Source: Himantopus leucocephalus
Taxonomy: Eukaryota > Chordata > Aves > Charadriiformes > Recurvirostridae
NCBI GenBank assembly: GCA_003993805.1
Contig: RSEF01000003.1
Coordinates: 65,420,057 to 65,484,056, forward strand
Reading direction: 5' to 3'
Length of the DNA stretch: 64,000 nucleotides
The translations under genes and the position numbers were made by a program. Positions 12,601-25,600 of the stretch are shown in pieces. The notes under the pieces were generated by a model. The model saw only the letters and a list, made by a program, of their open reading frames with translations, had not been told where the DNA came from and did not search any database. How positions within the stretch are numbered: the stretch's first letter is position 1; every line of letters starts with the position of its first letter.

Positions 12601-14868
12601 TTGTAGCTGTAGACCTTGAAGAGCAGGAGGAAGACGAACTACTCTTTTGGTTCTTTTAAAGTCTCGAAACAGTGTTTCGTATGTACTATTTCCAGAAGAA
12701 AAAAAAAAGCTAGGACCTTAAGTTTCTAATTTTTCTATTCAACCCACAAGATGCAATTTAAAGAGAAAAAAAAAAACACTTATGGTCAATTTATACTTTT
12801 AAGTACTTTTAAATATTAGATCAGACAAGATGAATATCCGAAATCTAATGGGAAGGCAAAAATCTATTAAAGAACCTGTCATTTAGGAACTGCAAATGAC
12901 ATCACCGTACAGTAAGCAGTGACAGACAAATTACTCCAGCTAGCCAGTGACTATGTAAGCCCCCCAAAACTGCCACCTCATTGACATCCAAAACTCATTA
13001 GGGAATTATCATGCAGTGGTCATAGTCTGAGGTAACTACAGGAATACCTCTGGTTAAGACCTTTACCAGATGACATTTCACAACGTTATTTCATCATGAA
13101 AATTAAATGTTCTAACATTTCTACAAGATGCACACCGGTGCTCTAATCTGTAAGCAACTAGCTGACAAAAAGAGAGTCGTCGCAATTTTGGACAAATATA
13201 CTAGTTGGCCTATGGGAAGGAGCACTGAGCACTGCTGCTGATGTAAAGAATTCAAGAAGGAGAAAGTGTCAGTTCAAGAAGAGTAAGAAGCCGAGAAGCA
13301 GCACTGGAGTGACACAGTTCTGCCCTAGGACAGAACCCTGCCGCAGAGTCCTCTCGTCAGTTGTGCCTGAAATATGTAAAGGCAACATGAAATAAGCTTT
13401 AGCTGTTACTCAGGATTAAATACAGCAGGAATACATAAGTGCAGATTGATGCCAAGTTTACAAGAACTTTTTAACACTGATTTTGAGTCAAGACGTTATG
13501 CATACAGGGGCTATTTACACACATGTTAATGCTCCTAATGCAGCAGAGACTTCTTCAACTCAGGCTGTTAAAAATAGAAAGGAATGGGTAGGAGGGGAGG
13601 TGCTCCTCTTTGTCAGCAGCACCTTACTTGAAATGAATAGGATGAAAGGAAAAAAGGAAAATTAGGAGTAAGTACTGAAATGTGAAAGAGAAGGATAGCA
13701 GTCAATAAGCATTAGATGTTATACTATTATCTGTTTTCCAAGAAAAAAAAAAAGACTTGATATTGAATTCTTTTTAGATAAGCCATCAATACAAATCAGA
13801 CAGAATGAATACTTGGAAAAAATCAATAAACAATATTTCTAGTTAGAATCACCGTTGCTAATTACTTCATGACAATTTTCACAATAAAATGTCAAACTTC
13901 CAATTTAGTGAGGAAGTTTTAAGTCATTCAGTGCCTAAAGATAACAATTACAAAAGTAATAAATAGCTTTAGTCAAGTTTAGGCCAACTCATTTATACAA
14001 AGTAGTCTTCAAGTGCTGTTCTGCAAAACAAATACTCTATATGTACTAATATAAATAGGGGATCAAATAGCTGTAAAAGTTCTGCATTTCTTTTGTTAAT
14101 CAAATGTGTTACATTAGAATTTATAAAAATATTCAAAAACACACTCACAAGTAATATACTCAATAAAATACACCCAGGGGCACTGGCAATAAGACATTTT
14201 TTGAAGCCCTGACAAATGCCACTGCTCAACGTTTCACTCCCCTTACTCTTTCTTACCGAGAGGGCTGATGATCAGACAGCGGCAGCTACTGCTTTGGTGC
14301 GACAGGGCACTACTCTCTTATTTGGGCTTTACTGTAAAAGGCTTGGAAGTTTTCACCTACCCTATTAGTCTGTTCCAATTCTTTCTACTCCATTTTATTT
14401 TCACGAGAACAGAGTACAGTAAAAACTAGAACAGTTCCAGCTTGTATTAAGCACTGCCTGTACCACAATTGTTTTTCTTCATTAATATAGCACTGTGCTT
14501 AAAAAAACCAAAGTTACTCTTACAGATTCATTTGTTCTCAAAATCTCTCTTGAGAGACTGGTAGGCAGTATGTGGTTTCTGAGGAAGCTATAAGATAGGG
14601 TGGATTAACAATTCGTAAATAATCAGAGTTTTGTCTCACAGTTCATCTCTGAGCCCACGATACATCACGAGGTTCACTGCTTTCAACTACTGCAACAGCT
14701 CCTTGCTGAGCCACTGCTGTTACTAATCAGTTTTTCTGGAGTGTCAGAACATTAAATTTCCAGTGATGATGGTCACTGCCACGCTTTTGGCTATGCGTCA
14801 GTCATTTATTACAGCTTCACAATTTGCTAGCTCAGAAAAGAGCAGCAGATAGTCAGCTTTAAATTCAT
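9658..14868. other. Non-coding sequence; G+C-richer patch near 11300-11500
   Basis: No gene is recognised. A moderately G+C-rich stretch at about 11300-11500 has overlapping open frames in more than one plus frame (10952-11272, 11191-11550, 11318-11563), the usual sign that none is under coding selection. There is a short GA repeat (11911-11922), a C-run near 12096 and A-runs near 12695, 12766 and 13743. Minus-strand segments at 10824-10887 and 14257-14331 have splice-like borders and are described in findings. Confidence 0.65.
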
Positions 14869-14909
14869 GGGGGGGGGGGGGGGGGGGGGGNNNNNNNNNN
14901 NNNNNGGGG
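14869..14909 (+). repeat. Poly-G tract interrupted by 15 N
   Basis: 22 G (14869-14890) are followed by 15 N (14891-14905) and 4 more G. The true length is unknown. It may be a real G homopolymer that sequencing could not cross or an assembly artefact; see findings. Confidence 0.9.
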
Positions 14910-17375
14910 AGGACCAATTTGTTTTTTATCTATATCTTTATGGAACTTCACAAAATTTATTTATATATTCTAGATGCTTAGCATGCTTGGATATCATGTC
15001 ACAAGTACAAAACCTTCCGGGAAGAAAGTGAGAACATGAAGCTTCCACTATATACAGGAACATCAATACAATCACCCACTTCACCAGCCCCTCTTCTGGT
15101 TAGTAAGTCGAAGCAACTAACCGGTCATTGAAGGACTCAAACCCAACTTACTCTACACTTAGCACTTCCGTCTTGTTTAACTTGCTGAGAGAGGAAAGCA
15201 CAAATTTGGAAGGAAAGCGAGTACTAAGGAGTATGCATTACTTTCCATTAAAGTTCCATAATCTCTCCTCCATAATACACAAGCTGACAGGGGACCAAAG
15301 AGCTTTGACAGCATACACCTCCCTCTTACAGACTGCTCCAATTTTACTTTTTCCTTCCAAATGTAGCACTTGTGAACATCTTTCATCTTATTTGTTTGTA
15401 TGCTATGAATTGTAACTTTCCTTCTATAATTTGTTTTTTAAATAGCAGCAAATAAAATGCAAAAATACACAATAGAGAATATCTGGGGTTTATTATGTCC
15501 TACAAGCAAAATGTGGGCACCCAGAACAGCGATTTCTCATCTTCGAAAATATTAATAACTGGCATTAGCTTTTGATTAAAAAGTTAGTATAGATTCCGCC
15601 TAGAAGTGAAGATACATTGACCTACTGCTAACAAATAGCACTGAGCAAGAAAGACTTCTCATGTATGACAAACAAATGAGATCTTATCTATACAAAGTTT
15701 TTAAGGCTTTTTTGTGAACTATAAAAGTGTTTACTGATATTTATCTCTCCTCTCCAAAGAATATTGTTGTGCTTTGTCCTGTGATGAAAAGCAAATTCAA
15801 TCTCTCAGCAACTCCACCTTTGTACTTTTCTGATTGTAAAAGTAAAGTTTAAAAACTTTAGTTTTAAGTAAAGTGGGAGAGGGTTGGTGTTGCTTGGGGG
15901 TGGGGGGGTGTCTAAATATTTGCCAGAAATAAAAAAAAAAAAATCTAAATCTAAAAACTAAAAGCAGCAAGAATAAAAGTGTCCAGTAAAAGAACTGAAG
16001 CTATGACTTGTTACATTTTTTCCTCTTCAACAGTGTTCAAAAGAATAAGACAGCCTGAACAGCTTAGCCATCTGTGTTTCTGAGCCTAGAACTTGGCTAA
16101 AAAGAACACTGAGACTAATTATGTCCTTTATTAATTAAAATGCATATGCAGGTAAAGGTTTGTCACCATTACCTGAAAACTGTCTATTCGCACATCGATG
16201 TGCAAATCCCACCAATTACTGAAATCTACAACCTTTTTTGAAGAAACAAAGCCAAGTCCGGGAAGAACAGTGAAATCTTTCTCTAAGAGCACAAACATAA
16301 AAGATTCCCTTTTTTCATACGAAAAAACATCTTCCCATCATCAAGCAAGTGTTCCAGTTACTACATCCAAAGTAACACACACAAAATGAATCCTTGCTTC
16401 TCCAAAAGTAGGTGGGGTCCTCATTAATTACTTATTAGAGGGGTGAAACTGCTGCTGTCACTTCAGCCATGTGCCCGCAGCCCTAACGCCTCCCTGCAGG
16501 CTCTCCTCCAGCTTCTGCCATTTGGTGCAACCACAGAACATCAGGTTACCGGAAAGCAGCGATTTGTCAGGTTCACTAAACACAGTCAACACGTCCACAC
16601 TGGGCAGAGAGGGACTCGCTCTGCCCCGGCTCCACAGCAGATGCAAGTTCGCCCTGCCAGCACTCTGAGCCACTGGAAAGCTTTAGAATTGTGTTAACAC
16701 AGTGGCCAGCCTGAAGTAAAAAGCACTGCTTGGAAAGAAATCGTATCAGCCTGGTCTGAGCACTGCGCTGGGTCAGCACAGCTCCTGTACGAGAGTTAAC
16801 GTGGTGCTCCTCAGGCTTGGAGCACGCTCCGCCGTGTCTGCTGCAAAACAGTCTACGGGCATACCCAGTATTAGTCATCTCTGTTGAAAAAAAACTGCAG
16901 CGGAGAGCTGTTGTCACTTCTGAAAAATGGCTGTAACAGCTTATACTAGAAATTACAGCAGGAAAAAAACCATGCAGTTGGGATGCAATATGTTAAACGC
17001 TCCTATCAAAAGATGACATCGTTTTAAGTGCTTAAAATGAAACTGTAAAGCCAGTAAAGAATAATAATTCTTTACCAGAGCCTAGCCAAAGACATTTCCA
17101 GTCGTGGTAACTTTTTGGGTTTTGTTTTTCATAGAGAAGGAATTGAGAAAAAGCCTCAAACAACAGTCATGATGCTTCCTTGCCAGCAGGACTTAATGGT
17201 AAATATCCTTCCCCGTCAGCAGGAGACCCAAACTTAAAACATTCTGCTTAAAGTCATAAAACATTTTGATGCAGTTTGCCACTTCAGGAGAAAAAAAAAA
17301 GAAAAAAGTCTCACCAGAGCAAAAGGCCAACGTAACACAGAAAAATGGCCAGATTTACATTAACAATAATGACAG
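14910..17375. other. Non-coding sequence; CpG-enriched patch 16450-16860
   Basis: No gene is recognised. A G-rich tract lies at 15895-15908 and an A13 run at 15931-15943. From 16441 to 16860 I count 16 CpG dinucleotides in 420 bases, clearly more than the surrounding sequence, and open frames overlap on both strands there (16443-16697 plus, 16458-16673 minus, 16576-16917 minus) without recognisable domains. The patch could be a decayed promoter-type island, an old high-G+C repeat or simple compositional drift. Confidence 0.6.
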
Positions 17376-17430
17376 TGGAGAGAAGTGAACCCTGACCTCC
17401 CAATACAGAGTACTGTGCTATCAGTTAAAT
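17376..17430 (-). repeat. Possible ancient tRNA-derived SINE fragment (MIR-like)
   Basis: Read on the minus strand, 'gatagcacagtactctg' fits an A box (TRGYNNARNNG) and 'gggaggtcagggttcacttc' ends in a B-box-like element about 30 bases downstream. The phrase 'tgggaggtcaggg' followed by ttc is reminiscent of the MIR/CORE-SINE head. No full tRNA fold is present. The assignment rests on motifs only. Confidence 0.4.
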
Positions 17431-18218
17431 ACCAGATTTATGAACAAATCTTTTGTCAGAACAGTTTTGCAGGTCTGACCTAAATTTATACGCAATTCAA
17501 GGCAACTCAAACTAAATTTAGCAGCAGATAAATGCATCAAATAGACATCTTCTACATTTGTTTCCCGAATTATCACTCTCAAATTTGTGCTCACACCTAC
17601 AAATCATTTTGACCTTTAAGAAGGCGAGCTTGACAACAACATACTGTACTGAAACAAGAAGAAATAAATGCAAAGTGGTTTTAAATCTACAGTTGTATAT
17701 GAACAGCTCTAAGTAGAACAAGAAATTCCTAATGCATTTGAAGAGCAATAAGCAGTGTATTAACACTGCCGTTTGGGGGCATTTTAGTGAGCTATTTCAA
17801 CAGAAAACAGGTCAGACAAACCAGCCCTATTTGAAGAAAAGAGTGCGTGATCTACACTACCGCTCCAACCAGTTTTAAAACTGGTTAGAAAATTCTCAAT
17901 GTATACAGCCCCAAAGGCAAAATAACCCATCTTAAATGCCCTGGGAAGAAATTAAACAGTGATATTCAAGCTGCTGCTTCTACTAGCAACAGCCAGAGAA
18001 TCCCAAATCTAGCCCTGTTGGTACATGTCATGAAAATAAAGATAGAAAAGATTCTAACAATCAACAACAATAAAAAATTGATGAAACTGTAAAAAAAAAA
18101 TCAGAAAAGTCAGCATATAACAGATTAAGCATAGAGAAATAAAACTGTACCTGAGCACCTTTAAAAGAGATTTAAATTTTAAAACATAACTTCTAGGCCT
18201 CAAAATAAGCATTTATTT
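17431..18218. other. Non-coding unique sequence with 20-bp palindrome
   Basis: No gene is recognised. An 82-codon minus frame at 17518-17766 has no family signature. A perfect palindrome lies at 17867-17886, and an A10 run at 18091-18100. Confidence 0.65.
17867..17886. repeat. Perfect 20-bp palindrome
   Basis: The sequence aaccagttttaaaactggtt equals its own reverse complement. It could form a cruciform arm or bind a dimeric protein, but no function is implied by the sequence alone. Confidence 0.9.
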
Positions 18219-18260
18219 GGGGGGGGGGGGGNNNGGGGGGGGGGGGGGGGGGCGGGGAGG
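18219..18260 (+). repeat. Poly-G tract interrupted by NNN
   Basis: 13 G, then NNN (18232-18234), then 18 G, then cggggaggg. The interruption marks a point where the assembly could not resolve the tract length. Confidence 0.9.
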
Positions 18261-21200
18261 GAAAGGCAGGGCAGGATATGATTGAACGATCTTCACATGG
18301 AAGAATTCAATTAAAAGATTCATAATGCCCTGCTGACAACAGAAAAAATTGAAGCGTTTAATTTTTGGACTTCACCATGTTTTTAAAAAATTGCCTTTCC
18401 ATGCTCCTTCTAATATTTCTTAAATAACATGTCTAGAACTGCAGCACCTAAAAAACAGCTATTAAAGTGGAGTCTGCACAGCTGACAGTCTCTTGTCCAA
18501 TGTACTGTCACTACACATCTCACAGCAGATTGTTTCAAAGCAATGACCACTTTTACTGCAGCTAATCAAATTTCAGAAAGCTGAAGTATTTTGATAGCCA
18601 CAACATTGCATGAAGGACACAGGGAAAAAAAAAAGAAAACAACCAACACTGAAAAGATTTTTAGTTTATTTAAACTTTTGCTCTATGTCAAAACACTCTT
18701 CAAATATTTCATTAGTACATTAGGCCCTAATCAAGGTCCACTACATCTTTGTCTTCATAGTTATGTGACTAAACCTTTCCAAATATAATTACATTTCCTT
18801 CCAACTAGGTTGTTCTGATCTTCTTGGATGAAGCAGCCCTTCCTTACCATTTCCATCTCTGAGTAAACCAGACTTAATTCATGTAAGTGAAGGAATTGGA
18901 TGAGAAAGATTCAGATTAAGCCATGAAAAAGATTATAAAAGGTAGCCTACAGAGGTTAATTAACATTCTGAAACAATAATCGTCTTAGTAAGGCAAGTCT
19001 TTACGTTATAGCTGTGCACGCTTTGGGTTTTTAACAGCTGGTATATTGCTGTTGGTACATGAGACTACCTTATCTCACACAAACGACTTTCAAAAGCAGC
19101 TGGAGGAGACAGAGTTAAATGATCATACAATAGCATTGCCTATAACACAAGTGTAAAATTTGAGGAGCATTCATTGCAGCAGAAGTCATCAGCCACGCAA
19201 AGAGGCTCACAAATGGAAATGCCCACCTGGAATGACAACAGATTTGTACTACAGCTCTGCCAAACTCTGCTTCATCCTGGCATCATTCTCTGTATCCGCA
19301 TCAAAAGTTAATCTCCTTCCATAAAATTCTTTTTGAATAAACCTGCTTACTTTACATATACACAAATGTTTTGCAACTTTATATCCGTGTTTCACATTAT
19401 GGAAATGTTATTTTTCACTTATATGAAGTCCAAAAGTTCTACTTACTAGTTGTGTTCTCCAGCAGATTTTCAAATGACTAAGTAGCTTTTACAACAGTTT
19501 CAACTCCTCGGTGCAGGTCTGCTTTTTTCATATACACAAACTCCTAATTCTGGAACTACAAGAAGCTGGTGAACTGAACCAATAACTGATTACTTACTGC
19601 AGCGCTGACATTTTTCTTTCACACTTATTCAAGGTGTGTAGCGATATGCATCATCTTTTTAGTCTCCAAAATTACATGCCTTTTTTTTTTTTTTCAACTA
19701 GCCTATGAAAGCCACTGAAAGTGCTTATCACATTCATTTAAGGATACAGAGATGTAACTTCTTAGTAATATTAAAGATACCAATTACTGTCTCCACTGGT
19801 ATTGGTAGATACTCCTGTTCTAAAAGGAAAACCTTAGAACATCCAAAACCACTGAAACATCTACCTTAATGTCTTCATTTAAAAAAAACAAAGCTGGTGA
19901 TTGTTGATAGATGCATCTTGTCTACCTATGGCTGGGCCATGGTACATACAGTCATTTAGAGAACAGACTCAACAAAGCATAAAGAAGATCTAACCATTGG
20001 AAACACTTCTTTTCTAAAACCAACACAGCCTTTGAAGCCTGCTTGTGAAACACCAGTATGCTCACTTCTTCTAAATTCAAAGGCTGGCCTAAAAAGTGAA
20101 ACATAAAAACATAACTTTAGTAACAAAAATGTATTAAATTATTAAGGTCATTTTCTCCTTCCTAGTAGCAGGGGACAGCAGGGGTTCAAGGAGACAGGTT
20201 GCCTGGAGGGGTAAAAATGCACTCCTATCTACCATTAACATTTTTGCAAAGCCTGCACTCTTATCAGTACCTCTTGATACTGGCTGTCTCCAAGGCCTCA
20301 AAATAATTGACTGGAAGCTATGTTGAAAGAGTCATGTTGTGTCAGCTCTGTGATAAACTGGCCAAAGGGAGAAAGAGGGTTACGCACACAGCACAGCCTG
20401 GGTTGCAACCTATGACTCATTAAGAAGCTATTCAGCACTTCTAGAGCAATCCACATGAGAGGGGAAGAAAATGGATGTCTTTTGAAAGCCAGGATTATGC
20501 TGCCTCACAGCACTATAGTCGATCCAGCCTTGCACTATAGCTAGCGATCTTCTTTCAAGTCTATTTGACCTGGAATTGTTGGGGGGGGGTTTGGTAACTC
20601 TTAGCAACGATTCATAACATTCTTAGCAATGACCAAAAAAAAAGACATAAAGCAAGTGTTCAGCAACTTAATCCCCTACACAAAACTCACACCTCTTTAG
20701 CTACCTGTGCGGCCACTGGCTCAGCAGCGAGGACCCGGGTGAAAACAAGGCTTTAGCAGCTCCCAGTATTTTCACCAGCAAGTTTATTACATTCAGTGTT
20801 CTATCACTGAATGATTTCAATTTAAAACAGATTTTTTTCTCCTTTGATCCAGTTCAGCACTCCGGGATTTTCCAGCCAGACACCAGAACCAGAAGACTAA
20901 CGAGCTAAGTAGGCTCAACTGCAGGCAGTGCACACACAAGAACCTCCCACTGCCCAAACCTTGGGATGCACCAAGAGCATTCGGAAAAGACAACAGCTTT
21001 GGTACGCAAAGTTGAAAGTGGCACAGGCTGCTTAAGTAACACAATTTTTTGTTGTTTACAAGCCACACTACTAAGGCTCATAATGAATTTCAAGTTCTTC
21101 AGTGAGTGCCAACTTTTCCTGGAAGATGAGAGTTTTCAGCCTGATGTCTGGAATATACCCTAAGGAATTAGGAGCAGAACAGCACTCAAAACAATAGCCC

Positions 21201-22648
21201 TGATCATGTCTTACTGCTACTGCTTCTATCATGCATCTTTTGATTGGTTCCATTACAATAGCTTAAACAACTATGCTATAGCTTGAACCTTGATATAAAC
21301 GCAACGCATATTATTGCTAAATTGCACATCTTATCTGAGCTTAGAGTAAGGATTTTACACTAAAGCAGCACAAGAACAATTAAGGCCAGGGGCTTAAACG
21401 TATATATACAAATGCCTTTATATGTATCTAATTGACAGATATCGATACACACACATTTCAAACTCACGCTTTACCATTAATGGTTGAACATTAATAGCTA
21501 TGGGGCAGGACCAAACAAGGCTCTACTCATTCAAGAAAATCAACCATCTCCAGTTAGCATCAAAAAGAACAGTTAATGATAACAACTCAACGATAACACT
21601 GAGCTCATAGACAAAATGTTTACAACTGGTATCGCTATGTATCATTGAGGTTTGACTAAAATTCAGAAGACAAATGCCCAGGATATCTCTGTCCTAAACA
21701 GCTGAGGCAATTCAGTGAAAAAGAAGAGTTCAAGATAGAACACACATTCAATCATTGATTGACTAGTGCATTTGCCAGGCACTCATTTTAGTAATTAGGG
21801 TGGGAAGTCCATTAATAAACTATCCATTAAATAATGATCTGTAAGCCTAATGGCTAATGGAGGGGGGGGGGGAAGATTTATTGTGGCAGGCATTCAAATT
21901 CAAGTTAGCATCAACAGGAAAAGTACTGAACATGTTACATAGCCAAGGTATATTTTATTGCATACAGTTTAATATGTAATCATTTTGGCTTACTTTTCTC
22001 TCTCAAACACATGCCTACTGAAAAAACACATTTCAAACCCAAGAGTTGCCCTAATACCACATAAAGCTATTTTGCAAAGCCCAAAATTGTCTTTCAATAT
22101 TTAGGACAAGTTTTATAAAACACTGTAAGATCACAAGATTCCTTTGTTGGTATTTTAAATAGTCAGCCAGCATTTCAAACACTCCTACCAAAAAAGCGCT
22201 CAAAAGCACTCTGTACAGATGTTCAGTATTCATTACGCATTTTTATGTCTTTATGCATGCTGCATTATAGATGAGAACTGGCACGAACAAACCAAGTAAA
22301 GACAAAGCCAATAAACATTAACGCTGTTTCCCGCGCTATGGGTGATTATACATCAATACCCTTGTACTGGCGAGATTCAGGATGTAAAGGATAGGGAGGA
22401 TTTGCAGTGCTGCACAGCTGCATGCAGCACTGCTCCCTCAAACCCCTGACCCTCTGGCCCCGGGGTATGACTGCACCCCTTCTTTCTCTGTCATGCCCAA
22501 GAGAGGGCTCAGGCTGGGGGTAAGGGATGCTTGCTGCCCACCTCTCTCGAAAAAGCGCTGAAGCACAGCACAGCCACCACACATGTGGTCACAGTGGTGA
22601 TTTCTGCTGTGTGAGGGGCCTGAGGATTACACTGGGACAGAAAATAAA
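18261..22648. other. Non-coding sequence; G+C-richer patch 22390-22650
   Basis: No gene is recognised. T14 lies at 19681-19694, G9 at 20581-20589 and an 11-base G-rich run at 21862-21872. Open frames near 20817-21253 and 22346-22898 overlap on opposite strands and lack domains. The 22390-22650 patch is G+C-rich but has few CpG. Confidence 0.65.
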
Positions 22649-22692
22649 GGCGGGGGGTGGGGGTGGGTGGGGGTGGGGGGGTGGAGGTGGTA
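22649..22692 (+). repeat. G-rich tract with G-quadruplex pattern
   Basis: At least six runs of three or more G are separated by single t or short loops across 44 bases, matching the standard intramolecular G-quadruplex pattern on the plus strand several times over. It sits at the edge of a G+C-richer patch. Confidence 0.85.
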
Positions 22693-25600
22693 AGAGCAGG
22701 AAACCAAAAGTGTTCTTTATGGCCCACTCACAGAGACCCCAGATTACCCGTGGTACGCATCTTCAACCCAGTTCCTGCTGTCTCCTCACCCAGCAGGGAC
22801 AGCGCCACCTCAGCCGCATATTTGATATTGGCATCGTGGAATACTCTAACCCAAAAGACACCATTGTGACCGTGCACCACCCCTTCACACACCCATAAGT
22901 CTGATAACGGCAACTCCACCGGGAAGGCAATCGACCATGTCGTCTGTTTCTGTGGTCGAATAATCAGCATTCAACATTTAAATTTCACTCTAAAGAGTAA
23001 TGCAGAAAAACAAAGGTGCATTTAAGCCACACTACAGTCTCTAAACAAATTAACTGTTCTTACCTGGTGGGGTAAGAGTTCATTCAAAGCCTACCTCACA
23101 CCCCCTTAAAAGCATGGAAACCTTCCCAACAATTTCTGTCTATAACCAGGTTCTCACAGACTAGGCTGTCTCTTTGCAGCAAACTAGCAAAGAGAGCCGT
23201 GATAGACAGACGTGATAAAGGACTCCATCCAGTACAAATCTAACAGAGAAATCATTTTAAAAGTGAGAGAAAAAAAGGAAAATAATTAAAGGGGAGAACA
23301 TATTATTGGGGGAAAAAAATACTTGATAACAAACGCTGCCCTGCTTAACAAAGAAGGCAATTCTCAACTAAATAAGTTTTAACTAGGAAGGGAAAGAAAA
23401 GCAGTCCCATGACAGTCCCCTACTGCTAAAAGCAAAGAGGAACTAGAAGCACGCCTAGAAAAATATCATCCTTAATTCACTAGCAAAAGATTCAAGACCA
23501 ATTCATCCTTGACACGACAGACTACCTTTTCCAGTTAAACAGCTGAGTCCACATGACTGTGAAACAAAGAGACCTATCTTTAAGACTCAGGATGAAATTA
23601 AGATAGATATTATTAACTCCAAATCAGACTTGGCCAGCTCTATGTATCTGCTTTCCATAAGGCAGTGAGTAGATCACGGAACAGCAAACAAAGCGAGCTA
23701 GTTAAAATCTGTTTTATTCACATTAAGTGTTATAGTGAGTAACAAATTTCTCAAGGGCCTATACAAGCCTTTCCTAAGCTGAAATATGAATCACGTACAT
23801 TTCTTCATCTTTCATCTGTACAGGATTAATATTCATTAAATACCTACATATTCAAACCTGAGAAGAAAGTCTTATAAGTCAGAAGGGTCAAGTCATAAGC
23901 TGTATATGAGCACACACATGCAAGAGCTGCGTCTCTGCATCCAAACAAGAGGAAGACTCCTTGGAGTGTTTTTTCTTAATATATAAATAATAATTCATAT
24001 TAAGTGACAAGCATAGCTAAGTACTTAATATATAAGACAACATGTTTGGGTTTTTTAAATAACACAAAAGAGAGAAGTATTAGAAGTTGCTACTCTGACA
24101 ACAGTGTAGGAATAGACAAGAAAAGAGGAAATTTGAGAAAGTAGTACAGGACAGAAAAAATTATACAAGCCTGAAGGCAATAGGAAGAAACGCAGGGAGA
24201 GAGTAAAAAGTGCTAAAAAGACTACTTTCGTAGAGTAAAGCAACGAACTGCCAGTGTGAACAAAGGGAGGGAGAAAGGGGAAGACAACAGAACACAGAGG
24301 CTTTTAGCCTGCATAAAATCAGGACTGTTATTTAGTCCAAGTCTGCTTTAAAATGCTCAATTACCAAAAAAAAATCTAAATTAATATGGATATTATAATT
24401 CAGAAGCTAAGCCCAGATAAAGCACCCTTATTTTTGTATGGGGGAAAAAGCAATACTGGTAACAGTATTAATTTATACTGATACCAGTATAAATTCATAC
24501 CAACGGGTACACATGTACTTTGGCATTTTTAGAGAAGATTACTAGTCACTCAGAATTATTTTAAAAGCTCACCATAGCTTCAAGTCTATTAGAAAATACT
24601 GCAAGCATACAGTATATACCACAGAGGCAGCACAGATATTTTTCAGTACTCTAGCAAACTGAAATGTTAAGCTAGCAAGCACCAGAATTCTTTTCCATCC
24701 TGACTTTTAATATATCTGAACATATACTTTTTAATCCAAAAATCAACTGTGAGGAACAGGAACTGGCAAAGTGCAATAGGCAAGTGTTCTTGAGAGAACA
24801 TTAAGTACAAGAAAAGAAAATTAATTTTTTTCTATACTAAGAAATTGAAATAGCATATTTCTTCATTTCGAGAATCAACTTTGTTTTGAAAGTGCCCTCT
24901 ATTTGTCTTTATACAGTAAGTGATTAAACTTAAGGGAGGATGTAGCCCTGAAACAAGGATAAACAGTACTTGAAATCTAAGCCTCTTGGCTCTTAAGAAA
25001 ACTGTTTTTCTGTGTGATGAACCACACCTTCCCCCATAGCAGGTATTCAACTCCACCACTTTCTTGTACATAATCATCTAGGGTAGCGTTTTGCTTCACG
25101 TTTCCTTCCCAATAAGCCTGAAGCTCTGCTGAGGGTGAGCACCACCACACATTGGCCACTTGCAGTTTTTAAGACACCATTGTGGGGAGAGACACCCTGG
25201 TCTATGCTAAGGCTGCAAACGCTGGAGCTGCACCAACAAAAACTTGTGCAGGAATGCTGGCACAGCTGCAGAGCCTCCAGAGGCTCACGGGGTGACCAGA
25301 CCAGACTTGATCTGAGAAGGGGAAGCCACACGCAATTCCTGACTACCCAGAAAAAACACCCGCAAGGATTCAACAGCCTGTTCTGCTCCTGCACTACCAA
25401 ATTGCAAACTGGAGATCCCAAATGCCCTCTGAACCCTTACGTGCTGGGAAGGCAGCTGTGGGTGCACGACGTCCCCCCATCCTCTCCTCGGCCATTCCCT
25501 CCAGCACCCACAGCCTGTACCCTCTCCTTCACAAAGAACTGCCACACCACACAAAGTGACAGAGAAAGCAAAACATGCACAGGCGTGAATTTTATCTATG

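Noticed and set aside
23064..23100. Exon ending at a strong minus-strand donor (cag before gtaaga)
   Set aside because: Every frame meets a stop within a few codons upstream and the possible acceptors have poor pyrimidine tracts.
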